The position numbers and the translations under genes were made by a program. A stretch of 6,297 bases of DNA from Chloroflexota bacterium (GTDB lineage: Bacteria; Chloroflexota; Dehalococcoidia; SZUA-161; SpSt-899). The stretch lies in NCBI GenBank assembly GCA_018657655.1, contig JABHWQ010000306.1:1-6297 (forward strand). Reading direction: 5' to 3'. The notes under the pieces were generated by a model. The model was not told the DNA's origin. It saw only the letters and a program-made list of their open reading frames with translations, and did not search any database. Positions 5,194 through 6,297 of this stretch are shown one piece after another. Each line of letters begins with the position of its first letter. The first letter of the stretch is position 1.

Positions 5194-5355
5194 ATGAGTA
5201 TCATTGATAGTATAAAGCAGAGCATTAGAAATTGGCTCGGGGTAAAAGAAACAATCTTATGCGATACCTGTAAATGGGATTGGCGCAGCGCTTGCCACCA
5301 TGCTGAACGGCCCAATGCCGTGAAGTGTCCCGACTATGACAAACGCGGTACCTAA
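5194..5355 (+). CDS. 53-aa cysteine-rich small protein, probable metal-binding
   Basis: A short frame starts at ATG 5194, seven bases after the preceding stop, and ends at TAA 5353-5355. The GGTAGG over the previous stop can act as its ribosome site. Seen: an N-terminal amphipathic segment (MSIIDSIKQSIRNWLGVKET) followed by a compact tail with four cysteines, C23-x2-C26-x7-C34-x10-C45, plus two histidines (35, 36) and 'CPDY'. The four-Cys spacing suggests a zinc knuckle or a small iron-sulfur site. Two-part design and tight linkage suggest co-expression with the 150-aa protein. The frame ends just before a strong terminator, as expected for the last gene of a unit. No named family is recognised; genes this small are often missed. 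The cysteine pattern, in-frame start and position make chance less likely. Confidence 0.7.
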   Translation: MSIIDSIKQSIRNWLGVKETILCDTCKWDWRSACHHAERPNAVKCPDYDKRGT

Positions 5356-5361
5356 AAATGA

Positions 5362-5390
5362 AAACAGAGGCCTTAACTAGACCTCTGTTT
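5362..5390. terminator. bidirectional terminator between convergent genes
   Basis: AAACAGAGG (5362-5370) and its perfect complement (5382-5390) form a nine-pair stem with an 11-base loop. On the minus strand the stem is followed by a T-rich run (TTTTCATTTTT), a good terminator for the thiolase. On the plus strand the stem itself ends in TTT, giving a weaker one for the 53-aa gene. Confidence 0.8.
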
Positions 5391-5419
5391 AACTACCTCT
5401 TATCTGAATTAGTTATAAT

Positions 5420-6297
5420 CTATCTTTCGACAAGCATGGCGATTCCCTGACCTCCGCCGATGCACATGGTCAAGAGTCCGTATCGGAAGTTCTTCCGTTT
5501 CATTTCGTAAATTGCGGATACAATCATTCTTGTGCCGGTGGCCCCTATCGGGTGCCCCAATGAAACACCACTACCGTTGAGGGTCACTTCGTCTTTGCTT
5601 ATGTCAAGTTCTCTCAGGCAAGCGATGGCTTGAGCCGCAAATGCTTCGTTAACGTCCAGAAGGTCCATATCCTTAATGCTTAGACCGGTCTTTTGCATGA
5701 CCTTACGAACTGCTGGAATGGGCCCTAATCCCATATAGGCTGGTTCGATGCCGCTAGATGCGTAAGCTTTGATGCTGACAAATGGTTCGAGTCCTAATTC
5801 ATTAGCCTTCTGACGTGTCATTAGCACAACCGCTGCGGCTGCATCATTGATTCCTGATGCGTTGCCCGCAGTTACAGTACCGCCAGCTCTAAACGCTGGA
5901 CTGAGTTTGCCCATTTTTTCAGCAGAGGTTTCCATGGGGCGCTCATCCGTATCAAAAACCTTAGGATCGCCTTTCCTCTGGGGAATGGTAACCGGAACTA
6001 TCTCTTCTTTGAAAAGTCCGTTTCTGATGGCTTCCAGCGCTCTTTGGTGGCTTAATGCCCCAACTTCGTCCTGCTCTTGACGGGTAATCCCGTATTTTTC
6101 AGCGATATTCTCGGCGGTGTTACCCATGTGATATCCGTAGAACGATTCCCAAAGACCATCGAGTACCAATAAGTCGAAAAGGTCCGCATTGGCATTGGTA
6201 TCCATCCGGTATCCCCATCTAGCTTTGGGAAGAATGTACGGGGCGCAACTCATCGACTCCATGCCGCCGGCGATAACAACTTCCGCATCCCCGGTCA
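5420..6297 (-). CDS. acetyl-CoA acetyltransferase (thiolase), N-terminus beyond the right edge
   Basis: The frame is open to the window's end, so 291 residues of a usual 390-400 are visible; the ATG at 6262 is internal. The first visible residues, DAEVVIAGGMESMS, are the conserved thiolase block that lies just after the nucleophilic cysteine, which is thus off-window. Seen further (numbered from Met at 6262): 'GNASGINDAAAAVVLM' (133-148), 'DVNEAFAAQA' (203-212), the catalytic histidine H237 in 'SLGHPIGATG' and the catalytic cysteine C267 in 'MCIGGGQG', i.e. all visible active-site parts are intact. Reaction: condensation of two acetyl-CoA to acetoacetyl-CoA, or thiolysis in reverse. The sequence is closest in pattern to acetoacetyl-CoA thiolases (AtoB/ThlA/PhaA type), but chain-length preference is not readable. 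It converges on the 53-aa gene and shares its terminator. In this setting it fits beta-oxidation or short-chain acyl-CoA breakdown. Confidence 0.95.
   Translation of the reverse strand, partial: TGDAEVVIAGGMESMSCAPYILPKARWGYRMDTNANADLFDLLVLDGLWESFYGYHMGNTAENIAEKYGITRQEQDEVGALSHQRALEAIRNGLFKEEIVPVTIPQRKGDPKVFDTDERPMETSAEKMGKLSPAFRAGGTVTAGNASGINDAAAAVVLMTRQKANELGLEPFVSIKAYASSGIEPAYMGLGPIPAVRKVMQKTGLSIKDMDLLDVNEAFAAQAIACLRELDISKDEVTLNGSGVSLGHPIGATGTRMIVSAIYEMKRKNFRYGLLTMCIGGGQGIAMLVER

Noticed and set aside
6260..6262. ATG as the true start of the thiolase
   Set aside because: The frame continues upstream into the conserved TGDAEVVIAGG block, so this Met is the internal one of the GGMESMS motif.
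1..6297. CRISPR array, rRNA genes, transposase or integrase genes
   Set aside because: No regularly spaced repeats, no rRNA-like stretches and no such coding sequences are present; mobile-element claims rest only on repeats and the tRNA-like scar.

Overview
This window looks like part of the chromosome of a strictly anaerobic bacterium that metabolises acyl-CoA thioesters. The evidence is gene content: two subunits of the oxygen-sensitive 2-hydroxyacyl-CoA dehydratase / benzoyl-CoA reductase family, a family III CoA-transferase and a thiolase. Base composition is moderate, with a GC-richer left third and AT-rich spacers. I cannot fix the phylum. A sulfate-reducing or syntrophic deltaproteobacterium-type lineage, Dehalococcoidia-type Chloroflexota or a clostridial relative would all fit.

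Left block (1-2823, all minus strand; transcription runs right to left). A CoA-transferase (1606-2823) is followed by one dehydratase subunit (138-1457). A second dehydratase subunit starts inside the stop of the first (ATGA overlap) and runs off the left edge. This is the A-B-C logic of hadA-hadBC / fldA-fldBC type clusters: a CoA-transferase makes the 2-hydroxyacyl-CoA and a [4Fe-4S] heterodimer removes water. The ATP-dependent activator that sits after the transferase in those clusters is absent; only 148 bases separate the two genes here.

Centre (2824-4081). An AT-rich divergent promoter region separates the CoA-transferase from a plus-strand regulator made of two complete Lrp/AsnC units in tandem (HTH-RAM-HTH-RAM, 318 aa). 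Candidate promoters face both ways and a 20-base imperfect palindrome lies between them. The simplest reading is that the regulator controls the divergent catabolic genes and itself.

Non-coding stretch (4082-4733). These 652 bases hold no convincing gene but are full of structure: a 71-base nested inverted repeat with 13-base perfect arms (REP/MITE-like), a set of related inverted and direct repeats bracketing about 380 bases, a possible folded RNA, a tRNA-3'-end-like T-arm with CCA but no visible 5' half, and a clear intrinsic terminator. Together these suggest a recombination or insertion boundary, or an undescribed small RNA.

Right block (4734-6297). A 150-aa protein of uncertain family (possibly SCP2-like) is followed 7 bases later by a 53-aa cysteine-rich protein, both on the plus strand. 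They end at a bidirectional hairpin terminator shared with a convergent, left-truncated-in-view acetyl-CoA acetyltransferase (minus strand) whose N-terminus lies beyond the right edge.
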